Shown one piece after another: positions 16,700 through 26,717 of a stretch of DNA of 38,219 nucleotides. The notes beneath the pieces are model-generated. The model was given only the letters and a program-made list of their open reading frames with translations, did no database searches and had not been told where the DNA came from. The stretch spans positions 1 through 38,219 of the forward strand of contig SVDX01000026.1 of NCBI GenBank assembly GCA_015057605.1. Reading direction: 5' to 3'. The position numbers were made by a program, and so were the translations under genes. The first letter of the stretch is position 1; each line of letters begins with the position of its first letter. Source of the DNA: Lachnospira sp. GTDB lineage: Bacteria; Bacillota; Clostridia; Lachnospirales; Lachnospiraceae.

Positions 16700-19600
16700 T
16701 TACGAAATTGGTTCAAACAGCTTGTCCGTAATGCAATTAAGCACCGTATAGTTGCTAACCATTTTTCTCATTGATTTTATGTCCTCCATATGGTTGCCGA
16801 TAAGCATATCATTTATCTTATCAAATCTTCCTTCAGAGTACTCTATTGTTTCATTAAGTATGTTAGAGCTTTCTGTAAGCTCTTCCTTTTCGTTATATTC
16901 CTCTGTTATATAATATTTTATTTCTTCTCCATAGAATACAACAAATTGCTTTATAAATATGCCCTCGATAATGTGATGCATATCCTCAACCACATATGAA
17001 ACCATATCATCATTACTTGCCTCAAGATAATGTATAACAACTCGATTCTTTGGATTAGTTCTATATTCTATAACGGTTTTGTCAATTACATTGTATGGTA
17101 ACGTAATCTTATCACTAAATTTTCTGTAGAAATCAAAGACTATATTGCCACGCGCAAGCTCTGTTATAAGCTCTTCTACTATCGAAATACGCTCTTCTGA
17201 AAGCTCATGCAATTCAGAATAGTACTTTAACAGTGCAAGCTTAGCAACTAAAATTACATCTTTCTTTGCATATACCATTCCTTCTATAAGTTCAAATACA
17301 ATTTCATCGACCATTTTTAGCTTTACAAAATAATTATATGCGTAGTATCCGATAAATGCTTCTAAAAGCCTTTCCTTTGCACCATTATCATAATAGTATC
17401 TGAATATCTTAAATATTTTGCTTACGTATACACCACTAAATAATGCCTGTTCAATTATTCTTTCTGCAAGCTGTGGAGTTTCAACATAAAAGCTCTTTGC
17501 AGAATTGTAAATGTCAACCATTTCCTTAGTTGAACCATTATAATATTGATTAAGTACCTTTAAGGTATTCTCATCATATTTACCATCACGATAGGCAACA
17601 ATTGCCAGTGAAACTAATAAATTCTCATTAACCTTTTCCTCATTTGCCAATCTTGAACAAAGTTTTAAAAGTCTCTTAGAATTGATTTGTTCATAAGCTA
17701 CTTTACTGATAACTTGCGATGCCTTATCATATAGTCCACTCATTATACATATCTCTAAATATTTTACCTTGCTGTACTGACTAAGTGTTTCAATATCAAT
17801 ATTAGCCAGTTCAAGTTCAATATTTTCATTTTCATAATTATCGTAATAATATTCTATAATGCTTTCTACAAGCTTATTCTTGTATGAAGCTTTAATCTGT
17901 ATGCTATTAACAGCCTTCTTGTAATAATCTATCATACTCTTGCTGCCATTTTGGTACAAATTATTGTATTCACACAAATAAATAATTTTATAAAGATTAT
18001 CCTCCTGCAAATCAGCTGCAATTGCATGGTGATCTGCATCAAGGAGCATTGTAGATACATAAGGAATTGTGTTGATGTATCTTCTTCCCGAATATGTTTC
18101 AAGCATAACTAATGCGTCATTTGTAAATATTTCGCCGTATGCAACGCCGTTAACAAACGGTATTTTTCGCTCAACATCAAGCTCCTTATGTCTTATAATA
18201 ACGCATTTAACCCTCTCGTCCTTACACTCAAACTTATGTACAAAAAATGTGTTAAATGCCTTTTCACCTATCGACTTTACAACATTGTCGTTACTTAATA
18301 ACAAATTATAGATTATCGCCAAATCATCATTGATTCTTTGCTTTTCTAATTGTTCAAATGCAAATCTTTCAATTGTTGGTCGGTAATTTTCAAAATCCGA
18401 TAAATTTTTGTTTTTATTAAGTATTACATTTGCAAGCAAATATGCCATCTTAGTATAATCAAGGCTATTGTTATACTTAAAATACATTAAAAGCATTTTA
18501 GGAAGAGGACTCATATCTGTAGTCATTCTTGAATATAAATAATTTTCATAAAGACTGGTTATCTTAAGTCCTAAGGCTATGCTCTTTGCATACCATGGAT
18601 AGTATGCAGGTCCAAGCTTATTATATCTTATAAGCAAGGTACACATTGTTGTAAGTATATTTGTGTTTTCATACATTTTATAGAGTGTAGCAAGCACATT
18701 AAATAGGGTTTTATTAAAGAATGTACTGTTTTGCGCTACATCTGCAATCTGCATTGCAAGCTTCTCGCTTATTGCTCCCTGCTTACAACCAAAATTAATA
18801 ACCTGTAATTCAAACTCATTAATAACCCTAAGAAGTGTTGGCATCTCGTTAAATGCATTTAATGCCTCTATATACATAATTGGGCTGTGACAGCCCTTTT
18901 GAAACTGTTCCTTTATTCTAATAAGCTTAAGACTCTTATTCTTTTCATTTTCTTCATCAAGATAACAAAGAATCCATAAAAGCTGCCATCTATCATAATC
19001 CTTTTCGAAATATTCCTTTACAGTCTGACAAACCTGGCTTGCATAAACCGCATCCTTGTTAAACAATGAATTCTCATACAACAAAAAGCTGTAAAGCTCT
19101 ACATTACTGTGACGATATTCATATATTGCTTCCTTTACAGAATCAATAAGCTCCTTTGCTTTTTCTGTATCCTTTTGTGCCAACAACAAATGCACCTCAA
19201 ACAGTTTTATGTACATATCACTGTTGTCAAGCTTTTGCATTGCTCTTATACATTTCATTGATATCTGAATCCACTTTGCAAAGTCAATTTTCTTGGTTCT
19301 AAAGTCAATATATACCTTAATCAGTTCAAGATAATATCTTTTATACTCAGAATTAATACGTGGCATATAGTCATTGCGTGTTGCTGTTATAGCGCACTCA
19401 ATCTTCTGATAATCATTTTCAATGATAATCTTACCGAAATTCTTACCTGCATGAAGCTTATCATAGTCTACATAATACTCTAATTCATATTTGTTTGCGG
19501 CAAATTGCTCCGAATCAATATGACTATCCTCAAGTCTAATAAAATCAGCGTCTGTACTGACATTATATTCTACGTAGCCCCAAACATCCTTGTAGATAAC

Positions 19601-20239
19601 AATAGAATCCTTTACCGTATCATACAATCGATCAAAATTTATCTGACTCTTTGAAATATGGCTACGTACTCTTGTCTTTTTATGAATTGCCACCAAAAAT
19701 TCCTCTAAAGCATTATGCTTGTTAGCATCCATTATCAAACCTTCATAAATGTTAAGCAGCGCCGCATCATTTCCTACAAATACTTTCTTAAAGTAATCTG
19801 ATACAAATAACTTTTCTGCCTGTTCAGGATTAAACTGGGCAAGATTTGCAAAATGGAATAAATTCTTTATCTCGCCGATGCTTGTATCAACTGTTTTTTC
19901 AGTAACCTTGAATAAATATGCTATTTCATATTCGCCGGCATCACTTACTATCTCGAACTTACCTTCTATGTTACGTTTTTCATCAATCTCACTGGCATCC
20001 ACATAGTATGAAATCGTATTTTCATTGCCATCAAAGCCCGTCTCTATTAACTTAACCTGTGAATTAGTTGAATGAACGATGCCCTTTGCAACCCTGTCAT
20101 TCTTTACATTAAGGCATAAAGTACCCTTATAGGTACTGTTAGTATCTATACGCTTCTCAATGTAATATTCAGTTATATCAAGCTTTGGCTGTTCATAATC
20201 AAACACGCCTCTTGCATATCTGTTAATTCTGTCCTTCAC
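16700..20239 (-). CDS. Very large DUF5717-like protein, function unknown
   Basis: A 1179-residue protein opening with GTG at 20239, 17 bases inside the end of rarA, behind AGGAG. It starts MKDRINRYARGVFDYEQPKL. Residues 1-130 and about 200-290 look like two beta-sandwich domains (alternating hydrophobic strands, IVSDAGEYEIAYLF). From about 290 to 1010 the sequence is almost wholly helical, with Tyr/Leu-rich helix pairs as in an alpha-solenoid, interrupted near 670-760 by strands. The last about 140 residues are again beta-rich and acidic. No signal peptide, membrane helix or catalytic motif is visible. I associate this architecture with DUF5717 of Lachnospiraceae (from memory). Probably a scaffold working with the DUF5716-like protein encoded next to it. 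Confidence 0.78.
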   Translation of the reverse strand: MKDRINRYARGVFDYEQPKLDITEYYIEKRIDTNSTYKGTLCLNVKNDRVAKGIVHSTNSQVKLIETGFDGNENTISYYVDASEIDEKRNIEGKFEIVSDAGEYEIAYLFKVTEKTVDTSIGEIKNLFHFANLAQFNPEQAEKLFVSDYFKKVFVGNDAALLNIYEGLIMDANKHNALEEFLVAIHKKTRVRSHISKSQINFDRLYDTVKDSIVIYKDVWGYVEYNVSTDADFIRLEDSHIDSEQFAANKYELEYYVDYDKLHAGKNFGKIIIENDYQKIECAITATRNDYMPRINSEYKRYYLELIKVYIDFRTKKIDFAKWIQISMKCIRAMQKLDNSDMYIKLFEVHLLLAQKDTEKAKELIDSVKEAIYEYRHSNVELYSFLLYENSLFNKDAVYASQVCQTVKEYFEKDYDRWQLLWILCYLDEENEKNKSLKLIRIKEQFQKGCHSPIMYIEALNAFNEMPTLLRVINEFELQVINFGCKQGAISEKLAMQIADVAQNSTFFNKTLFNVLATLYKMYENTNILTTMCTLLIRYNKLGPAYYPWYAKSIALGLKITSLYENYLYSRMTTDMSPLPKMLLMYFKYNNSLDYTKMAYLLANVILNKNKNLSDFENYRPTIERFAFEQLEKQRINDDLAIIYNLLLSNDNVVKSIGEKAFNTFFVHKFECKDERVKCVIIRHKELDVERKIPFVNGVAYGEIFTNDALVMLETYSGRRYINTIPYVSTMLLDADHHAIAADLQEDNLYKIIYLCEYNNLYQNGSKSMIDYYKKAVNSIQIKASYKNKLVESIIEYYYDNYENENIELELANIDIETLSQYSKVKYLEICIMSGLYDKASQVISKVAYEQINSKRLLKLCSRLANEEKVNENLLVSLAIVAYRDGKYDENTLKVLNQYYNGSTKEMVDIYNSAKSFYVETPQLAERIIEQALFSGVYVSKIFKIFRYYYDNGAKERLLEAFIGYYAYNYFVKLKMVDEIVFELIEGMVYAKKDVILVAKLALLKYYSELHELSEERISIVEELITELARGNIVFDFYRKFSDKITLPYNVIDKTVIEYRTNPKNRVVIHYLEASNDDMVSYVVEDMHHIIEGIFIKQFVVFYGEEIKYYITEEYNEKEELTESSNILNETIEYSEGRFDKINDMLIGNHMEDIKSMRKMVSNYTVLNCITDKLFEPIS

Positions 20240-21563
20240 TGTAAGCTCCTGCCTTAAGTATCTTAAAATGTTCTTGTATCTCTTTTTCGTAGCCTATATC
20301 AGTTGGTCTGTAAAAGCTTGTACCAACTAATTCTGTAGGTAAATATTGCTGTTTTACATAATGATTTTCATAATCATGCGCATATTTATAACCTATTCCT
20401 CTATCAAGCTCTTTTGCTCCTGCATAATGTGCATCCTGTAAATGCGATGGAATCGAATAGGTTTTGTTTTCCTGTACCACTGACATAGCCTCATTAATCG
20501 CCATATACGCGGCATTACTTTTCTTAGCCGATGCAACATAAGTAACTGCTTGTGCCAAAATAATCCTTGCTTCAGGCATACCAATCATCTCTACTGCCTT
20601 AGCTGCATTGGTTGCAACTACAAGCGCCATAGGGTCTGCATTTCCCACATCCTCACTTGCACATATAACAATTCTTCTTGCAATAAATTTTATATCCTCA
20701 CCTGCATATAGCATCCTTGCAAGGTAATATATGGCTGCATCAGGATCAGAGCCTCTCATGCTCTTAATAAATGCAGATATTGTATCATAATGGCTATCGC
20801 CTGTTTTATCATAGCCTATAGCTCGCTTTTGAATACATTCCTGCGCTACCCCTAAGTCAATATGTATCTTACCATCCTCTGTCCTTGTAGTTGTGAGCAC
20901 TGCTAACTCAACTGCATTAAGTGCACATCTTGCATCACCATTTGCAACGTCGCTTAAAAATTCAAGTGCGTCTTCATCTATAACAGCCTCGTATGCGCCT
21001 AAGCCTTTATCCTTATCGTATACCGCTCTTTTTATAAGAGTCTTAATATCATCCTTTTCAAGTGGCTTAAGTTCAAAAATAACTGATCTTGATATAAGCG
21101 CTCTATTCACCTCAAAATAAGGGTTTTCTGTTGTTGCACCTATAAGAATAATCGTACCATCCTCAACATATGGCAAAAGATAATCCTGCTGCCCTTTGTT
21201 GAATCTATGTATTTCGTCTACAAATAATATCGTTTTAGTTCCATACATTGCCATACGTTCCTTCGCCTTGGCAACTATTTCTTCCATATCCTTTTTACCG
21301 GCCACAGTAGCATTAATCTGATTAAAATCTGCTTTAGTAGTGTTTGCTATAACCTTAGCAAGGGTGGTCTTTCCTGTTCCCGGTGGTCCATAAAATATAA
21401 TCGAGCTTATCTTGTCAGCTTTAATAGCTCTATACAAAAGCTTATCCTTAGCGATAATATGCTGTTGACCCACCACTTCATCAAGTGTCACAGGTCTTAA
21501 TCTTACCGCCAATGGCGATTCCTTTTTCATATTGTTGTTTCTCATATATTCAAAAAGATCCAT
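20223..21563 (-). CDS. rarA: Replication-associated recombination protein A (AAA+ ATPase)
   Basis: RarA/MgsA is a clamp-loader-like AAA+ ATPase acting at stalled replication forks. The 446-residue protein has QHI near the N-terminus, Walker A GPPGTGKT at 59-66, Walker B FVDEIHRFNKGQQD (D116, E117), sensor 1 IGATTENPYFEVNRALISR and the MgsA C-terminal domain with GDSHYDTISAFIKSMRGSDPDAAIYYLARM. TTGGAGG precedes the ATG. Its last 17 bases overlap the start of the DUF5717-like gene, tying that gene to a housekeeping transcript. No clear promoter was found in the 75-base gap upstream. Confidence 0.95.
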   Translation of the reverse strand: MDLFEYMRNNNMKKESPLAVRLRPVTLDEVVGQQHIIAKDKLLYRAIKADKISSIIFYGPPGTGKTTLAKVIANTTKADFNQINATVAGKKDMEEIVAKAKERMAMYGTKTILFVDEIHRFNKGQQDYLLPYVEDGTIILIGATTENPYFEVNRALISRSVIFELKPLEKDDIKTLIKRAVYDKDKGLGAYEAVIDEDALEFLSDVANGDARCALNAVELAVLTTTRTEDGKIHIDLGVAQECIQKRAIGYDKTGDSHYDTISAFIKSMRGSDPDAAIYYLARMLYAGEDIKFIARRIVICASEDVGNADPMALVVATNAAKAVEMIGMPEARIILAQAVTYVASAKKSNAAYMAINEAMSVVQENKTYSIPSHLQDAHYAGAKELDRGIGYKYAHDYENHYVKQQYLPTELVGTSFYRPTDIGYEKEIQEHFKILKAGAYSEGQN

Positions 21564-21638
21564 CTTAAGCCTCCAAGAAGATAATCATTATTATTCTAAC
21601 ATTTTTTCTATAAAATTTCCATAGAATATTGCCAGTTT

Positions 21639-22295
21639 TTACTCAATTATCAAATCTTCTACTGTAACAAATTCAAAGCCCATTTGTTGCAATTTATCAA
21701 TAATTTTAAATGCCGCACTAACTGACTCTAAAAATATGTCATGAAGCAATATTATATCGCCATCTTTTACATTATCTACCACATTATTTACAATGGTATC
21801 AGCATTTAGCCCCTCCCAATCTCTTGTATCTACAGACCACATAACCACCGTCATATCATTAATTGATGCCTCTTTATATACTGTGCCAAAGGGAGGTCTT
21901 ATATATCTTGGTTTAATTCCTGTTATTTTATAAATGAGTTCGCTCGTTTTATTAAGTTCTTCCACTGCCTTTATTCGATTTACAGTCTTTAAATCTATAT
22001 GTGAATATGTATGATTGCCTATACTATGCCCTTCCTCATACATACGTCTAACAAGTTCTTCATTTCCTTCAATATTTTTCCCAACCAAAAAAAATGTAGC
22101 CTTTACATTTCTTTGCTTTAGACCCTCTAATAAAATCTCTGTATATTCCTTATGTGGTCCATCGTCAAATGTAATTGCTACATATTTCTTATAGGTATAA
22201 GACGACGACACTACTTGATTTTCGTGCTCCTCCTGTTTTAAAAGAAGCGAAAAAACAAGTAATGTCGCCGCTATAAAATATTTAATCCTTTTCAC
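21639..22295 (-). CDS. Membrane-anchored polysaccharide deacetylase (CE4/NodB family)
   Basis: Removes N-acetyl groups from peptidoglycan or another surface glycan. The 218-residue protein has an N-terminal hydrophobic segment (about 5-20, uncleaved anchor or signal) and a NodB domain with all five motifs: TFDDG (D44, D45), HSIGNHTYSH (metal ligands H95, H99), RPPFG (R133), DTRDW and LLHD (H185). It starts with GTG at 22295 behind AAAGGAGC. That ribosome binding site sits in the loop of a 10-bp hairpin. It follows clpB by 46 bases. PdaA- and PgdA-like enzymes share these motifs, so the exact substrate is open. Confidence 0.93.
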   Translation of the reverse strand: MKRIKYFIAATLLVFSLLLKQEEHENQVVSSSYTYKKYVAITFDDGPHKEYTEILLEGLKQRNVKATFFLVGKNIEGNEELVRRMYEEGHSIGNHTYSHIDLKTVNRIKAVEELNKTSELIYKITGIKPRYIRPPFGTVYKEASINDMTVVMWSVDTRDWEGLNADTIVNNVVDNVKDGDIILLHDIFLESVSAAFKIIDKLQQMGFEFVTVEDLIIE

Positions 22296-22325
22296 AATAA
22301 AGCTCCTTTTGCTATGCTTTATTGT
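22294..22325 (-). promoter_or_regulatory. Hairpin presenting the deacetylase ribosome binding site
   Basis: In the minus-strand mRNA, ACAATAAAGC pairs perfectly with GCTTTATTGT around the 12-base loop ATAGCAAAAGGA, which contains the Shine-Dalgarno. The GTG start is at the end of the 3' arm. It has no T-run. It could hold the start codon closed, or stabilise the clpB mRNA end. Confidence 0.5.
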
Positions 22326-22341
22326 AATTATATTAATGTCT

Positions 22342-24924
22342 TTACTGCAAATATGCTACAAGTTCGTCATTTTGAACATTAATGCAAACTGTATCTGTTG
22401 GTTTAACCTCATTTGCCAATATCTTCTTTGCAACTAAAGTCTCAACTGTCTTTTGCAAATATCTTTTTAGTGGTCTTGCACCATATATCGGTTCAAAGCC
22501 ATGTTCAATGATATAATCCGCCGCTTCTTTAGTAAGCACTACGCTTATCTCTTTTTCCTTAAGACGGTTATTGATATCCTTCACAAGCAAGTCAATGATT
22601 CTTGCTATATTTTCCTTTGTAAGTGGCTTAAATAACACTATTTCGTCAAGACGGTTAAGGAATTCGGGTCTAAAATAATCTCTCAATTCACCCATTACCT
22701 GTTCCTCTGTGTCCTTTGCAATTTCCCCTTCCTCGTTAATTCCTTCAAGGAGGTTTGCTGAACCTATGTTAGAGGTAAGGATTATAATAGTATTTTTAAA
22801 ATCTACCAATCTTCCCTGTGAATCAGTGATTCTACCATCATCAAGCACTTGTAACAAAATGTTAAATACATCCTTATGCGCCTTTTCAATTTCATCAAAA
22901 AGCACTACTGAATAAGGCTTTCTTCTAACCGCTTCTGTTAACTGTCCGCCTTCTTCATAGCCTATATATCCCGGAGGTGCACCTACAAGTCTTGATACTG
23001 AATGTTTTTCCATATATTCACTCATATCAATTCTTACTATGCTTTGCTCATCATCAAAAAGATTTTGTGCAAGCGCCTTTGCAAGCTCTGTCTTACCAAC
23101 ACCTGTTGGTCCTAAGAATAAAAATGAACCTATTGGCTTTTTAGGGTCCTTTATTCCCGCCTTCGAACGCATAATGGCCTCACTAACCTTAGTAACACCT
23201 TCATCTTGTCCTATAACTCTCTTATGAAGCTCATCTTCAAGATTAAGTGTTTTATTACGTTCTGACTCTGTAAGCTTGGTAACCGGAATACCAGTCCATC
23301 TTGAAACAATCTTCGCAATTTCTTCTTCGCTAACGGATTCTCTTACAAGCTCCATTGTTTTATTCTTAGATGCTTCTTCTGCCTGACTAAGCTCCTTCAT
23401 AAGACTTGGAAGCTTACCATATTGTAGTTCTGCCGCCTTATTTAAATCATAGTTTTGCTTTGCAAGCTGAATCTGCTTATTAACTTCTTCAATTTCTTCT
23501 CTTAGCTTACTAAGACGCATAGCAGAGTTCTTTTCTAAATCCCATTGTGCCTTCTTACTGTTAAAATCCTCTTTAAGCTGTGCAAGCTCTTTTCTAAGCT
23601 CTTCGAGTCTTTCCTTGCTTAAATTATCGGTTTCCTTTTTAAGTGCAGCCTCTTCTATTTCGAGTTGCATAATCTTACGGCTCTTCTCATCGATTTCTGC
23701 TGGCATTGAATTAAGCTCAGTTTTTATAAGTGCGCAGGCTTCATCCACCAAATCAATTGCCTTGTCCGGTAAAAATCTGTCACTTATATATCTGTTCGAA
23801 AGCACTGCTGCAGATACAAGCGCACTATCGTTAATCTTTACACCATGGTATACCTCATATCTTTCCTTAAGTCCACGAAGTATTGATATTGTATCTTCAA
23901 CATTTGGCTCATCGACTAATACTGGTTGAAATCTTCTTTCAAGTGCTGCATCCTTTTCAATATATTTACGATGCTCATCAAGTGTTGTAGCACCTATACA
24001 ATGCAATTCACCTCTTGCAAGCATCGGCTTAAGCATATTGCCGGCATCCATTGCGCCTTCTGTCTTACCTGCTCCTACAATTGTATGAATTTCGTCAATG
24101 AATAAAATAATTCTTCCATCACTTTTCTTAACTTCGTCAAGTACTGCTTTAAGTCTTTCTTCAAACTCGCCTCTGTATTTCGCACCGGCAACCAAAGCTC
24201 CCATATCAAGTGCAAATACGCTTTTATCCTTCAAATTATCCGGCACATCACCACGAACAATTCTAAGAGCAAGGCCCTCTACTACTGCAGTCTTACCAAC
24301 GCCCGGTTCACCTATAAGCACCGGATTATTCTTAGTCTTTCTTGACAAAATTCTTATAATATTTCTAATCTCGTTATCTCTGCCAATAACAGGATCAAGC
24401 TTTTGTTCTCTTGCGCGCTCAACTAAATCCACACCGTATTTACTAAGTGTGTCATAAGTAACCTCCGGATTATCACTTGTTACCCTCTGGTTACCACGCA
24501 CAGTAGAAAGCGCATTTAAAAATGCTTCTCTGTTTATATTGTTTTTCTTTAAAAATTCCTTTACTTCCTTGTTGGCATTATCAATAAGCGATAGGAATAA
24601 ATGCTCTACCGATACATATTCATCGCCCATCTGTTTAGCTTCATCGGATGATTTTATTAAGGCTCTGTTAAGACTTTCAGAAACATATACCTTGCCGCCT
24701 GATACCTTAGGTTTTTTACCAACAATATAATCAGCTCTGCTAATTAAAGTGTTCTTATCTAACCCCATCTTCTCTAGTAGCTTGATAATCAGACTATCGT
24801 CAATAGTAAGCAGGCTGTATAGTAAATGTTCCTGGTCAATCTCCTGATTTCCATATTCGTATGCGAGGCTCTCACATTTATTAACAGCCTCCATTGACTT
24901 TTGTGTAAATTTGTTAAAGTTCAT
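22342..24924 (-). CDS. clpB: ATP-dependent chaperone/disaggregase ClpB
   Basis: Hsp100 disaggregase that pulls polypeptides out of aggregates with DnaK. The 860-residue protein has the Clp N-domain (1-145), NBD1 with Walker A GEPGVGKT at 205-212 and [12 protein letters not shown], the coiled-coil middle domain (about 400-525) that separates ClpB from ClpA and ClpX, and NBD2 with GPTGVGKT at 605-612, LFDEIEKAH and the sensor 2 motif GARPLKR. AAGGAGG lies upstream of the ATG. A near-consensus promoter precedes it; no CIRCE element or CtsR tandem box is visible in the 71-base upstream gap. Confidence 0.97.
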   Translation of the reverse strand: MNFNKFTQKSMEAVNKCESLAYEYGNQEIDQEHLLYSLLTIDDSLIIKLLEKMGLDKNTLISRADYIVGKKPKVSGGKVYVSESLNRALIKSSDEAKQMGDEYVSVEHLFLSLIDNANKEVKEFLKKNNINREAFLNALSTVRGNQRVTSDNPEVTYDTLSKYGVDLVERAREQKLDPVIGRDNEIRNIIRILSRKTKNNPVLIGEPGVGKTAVVEGLALRIVRGDVPDNLKDKSVFALDMGALVAGAKYRGEFEERLKAVLDEVKKSDGRIILFIDEIHTIVGAGKTEGAMDAGNMLKPMLARGELHCIGATTLDEHRKYIEKDAALERRFQPVLVDEPNVEDTISILRGLKERYEVYHGVKINDSALVSAAVLSNRYISDRFLPDKAIDLVDEACALIKTELNSMPAEIDEKSRKIMQLEIEEAALKKETDNLSKERLEELRKELAQLKEDFNSKKAQWDLEKNSAMRLSKLREEIEEVNKQIQLAKQNYDLNKAAELQYGKLPSLMKELSQAEEASKNKTMELVRESVSEEEIAKIVSRWTGIPVTKLTESERNKTLNLEDELHKRVIGQDEGVTKVSEAIMRSKAGIKDPKKPIGSFLFLGPTGVGKTELAKALAQNLFDDEQSIVRIDMSEYMEKHSVSRLVGAPPGYIGYEEGGQLTEAVRRKPYSVVLFDEIEKAHKDVFNILLQVLDDGRITDSQGRLVDFKNTIIILTSNIGSANLLEGINEEGEIAKDTEEQVMGELRDYFRPEFLNRLDEIVLFKPLTKENIARIIDLLVKDINNRLKEKEISVVLTKEAADYIIEHGFEPIYGARPLKRYLQKTVETLVAKKILANEVKPTDTVCINVQNDELVAYLQ

Positions 24925-24958
24925 GAGTATTCCTCCTTATTTGTTTTATTCTACTTGA

Positions 24959-24987
24959 ACTATAACACCTATAATAAAATATGTCAA
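24959..24987 (-). promoter_or_regulatory. Promoter of clpB
   Basis: Minus strand: -35 TTGACA (24987-24982), a 17-bp spacer and -10 TATAGT (24964-24959), about 35 bases before the ATG. This is a housekeeping-type promoter directly after the stop of the ABC exporter gene, with no terminator between them. Confidence 0.78.
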
Positions 24988-24995
24988 TATATTTT

Positions 24996-26717
24996 TTATG
25001 CTTTTGCCATTGCATGTAGGCTTGCATAAAAACCATTTTGTGCTAACAAAGTTTCATGGTTACCCTGTTCTATAATATTTCCATCTTTCATAACAAGTAT
25101 AACATCCGCACCCATAATTGTTGAAAGTCTGTGTGCAACGATAAAACTTGTCTTCCCTTGCATAAGTTCATTAAATGCTTCTTGTATTTTTACTTCTGTT
25201 CTTATATCAATTGAAGATGTAGCTTCATCAAGAATAAGCATTGGTGGAGTTGAAAGCATAACTCTTGCTATACACAAAAGCTGCTTTTGTCCTTGAGATA
25301 GATTGCCCCCATCCTCACTAATTACTGTATCATAGCCCTGTGGCAATCTTCTTATAAAGCCATGCGCATGGCTCTTTTTTGCAGCTTCTACAATTTCTTC
25401 AAAACTTGCATCTGGTCTACCAAATGCTATATTTTCTTTAATCGTTCCTGCTTTAAGCCAAGTCTCTTGAAGTACCATTCCATATGAACTTCTTAGAGCA
25501 TGACGTGTCATATCCATTACATTTTCACCAGAAACTACTATTTTACCACTGTTAATATCATAAAAACGCATTAGTAAATTGATTACTGTTGTTTTACCAC
25601 AACCGGTAGGACCAACAATTGCAACCTTTTGTCCTGGCTTAACGCTTAAGTTAAAGTTCTTAATAAGCTCTTTTTCCGGAACATATGAGAAGTTAACATT
25701 TTCAAGAACAACCTCTCCATTTACGTCAATAGCTTCTTTTGCGCCAATTGCATCAGGCTCTTGCGAAGGCTCCTTTATAAGCTCCATAAGACGTGTTGCA
25801 CATGCAAGCGCATTTTGCAATTCAGCGATTACGCCCGATATTTCATTAAATGGCTTTGTATACTGATTTGCATAGCTTAAAATGCACGAAAGACTTCCTA
25901 CAGTTATACCACCAGAAATTACTGTAAATGCACCTAATATCGCAACGAGAGCATAAACCACCGAGTTAACAAATCTTGTACATGGATTTGTTAGTGATGA
26001 GTAAAATATTGCTCTTAATGAATATTTTCCAAGTTGCTCATTGATTTCTTCAAAATCACTGATAGCCTCATCCTCATGGCCAAATGCCTTTACAACTTTT
26101 TGGTTACCCACAATTTCTTCGATAAGCGCTGTATGCTCTCCACGTGTTTGAGACTGCATTTTAAACATTGAAAATGTTTTCTTGGCAATAAAGTTAGCTA
26201 CTACCAATGAAAGTGGTGTCACTACTACAACTGCCAAAGCAATTTTTACATCAATTGTAAGCATAAGCACAAGCGTTCCAAGTATCGTAAGCACTCCTGT
26301 AAACAGCTGTGTAAAGCCCAGTAAAAGTCCTTCCGAGAATTGTTCTGCATCTGAAATTACCCTACTTACAATATCACCATATGAGTGAGAATCAATATAT
26401 TTTAAAGGTAATTCTTCAATCTTTGCAAAAGCTTCATTTCTGATATCTCTTACAACATTATAGGTTATTTTGTTATTGATGGTATTAACTACCCATTGTA
26501 GCAATGCCGTAATCAAAACCAATACGCTTACTACAACAATCATATTAATTATTCTGTCAAAATCAACATTTCCTGGGCCCACTATATAGTCAATTCCCTT
26601 ACCAATGATAATTGGTACATAAAGTGTTGCCACAACTATAGCAATTGAGAGTATCAACGTAATTGCTATAAGAAATTTGTATTTTTTTACGTATGTTAAA
26701 ACCTCTTTCATATGCAT
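24996..26717 (-). CDS. ABC exporter half, canonical catalytic site subunit
   Basis: Membrane exporter fused to its ATPase (573 residues). Six membrane helices lie in about 15-300. The nucleotide domain has Walker A GPTGCGKTT at 369-377, signature LSQGQ at 473-477 (Gly-to-Gln deviation from LSGGQ) and Walker B MLILDEATSSID with catalytic E498. The partner subunit encoded upstream has the reverse pattern, so the two form a heterodimer of the BmrCD/LmrCD/TM287-288 type. The stop of the upstream gene and the first ATG overlap (TAATG); the second ATG at 26711 has better spacing from GAGG. Substrate (drug, lipid or peptide) unknown. Confidence 0.92.
   Translation of the reverse strand: MHMKEVLTYVKKYKFLIAITLILSIAIVVATLYVPIIIGKGIDYIVGPGNVDFDRIINMIVVVSVLVLITALLQWVVNTINNKITYNVVRDIRNEAFAKIEELPLKYIDSHSYGDIVSRVISDAEQFSEGLLLGFTQLFTGVLTILGTLVLMLTIDVKIALAVVVVTPLSLVVANFIAKKTFSMFKMQSQTRGEHTALIEEIVGNQKVVKAFGHEDEAISDFEEINEQLGKYSLRAIFYSSLTNPCTRFVNSVVYALVAILGAFTVISGGITVGSLSCILSYANQYTKPFNEISGVIAELQNALACATRLMELIKEPSQEPDAIGAKEAIDVNGEVVLENVNFSYVPEKELIKNFNLSVKPGQKVAIVGPTGCGKTTVINLLMRFYDINSGKIVVSGENVMDMTRHALRSSYGMVLQETWLKAGTIKENIAFGRPDASFEEIVEAAKKSHAHGFIRRLPQGYDTVISEDGGNLSQGQKQLLCIARVMLSTPPMLILDEATSSIDIRTEVKIQEAFNELMQGKTSFIVAHRLSTIMGADVILVMKDGNIIEQGNHETLLAQNGFYASLHAMAKA

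Noticed and set aside
16687-16716. ATG 16716 as start of the DUF5716-like gene
   Set aside because: It lies inside the preceding gene and its translation runs through the AGGAGG that serves GTG 16686.
21564-21638. Separate promoter or terminator before rarA
   Set aside because: TTCTAT/ATAGAA can pair but is followed by A residues, and no -35/-10 pair with acceptable spacing was found.
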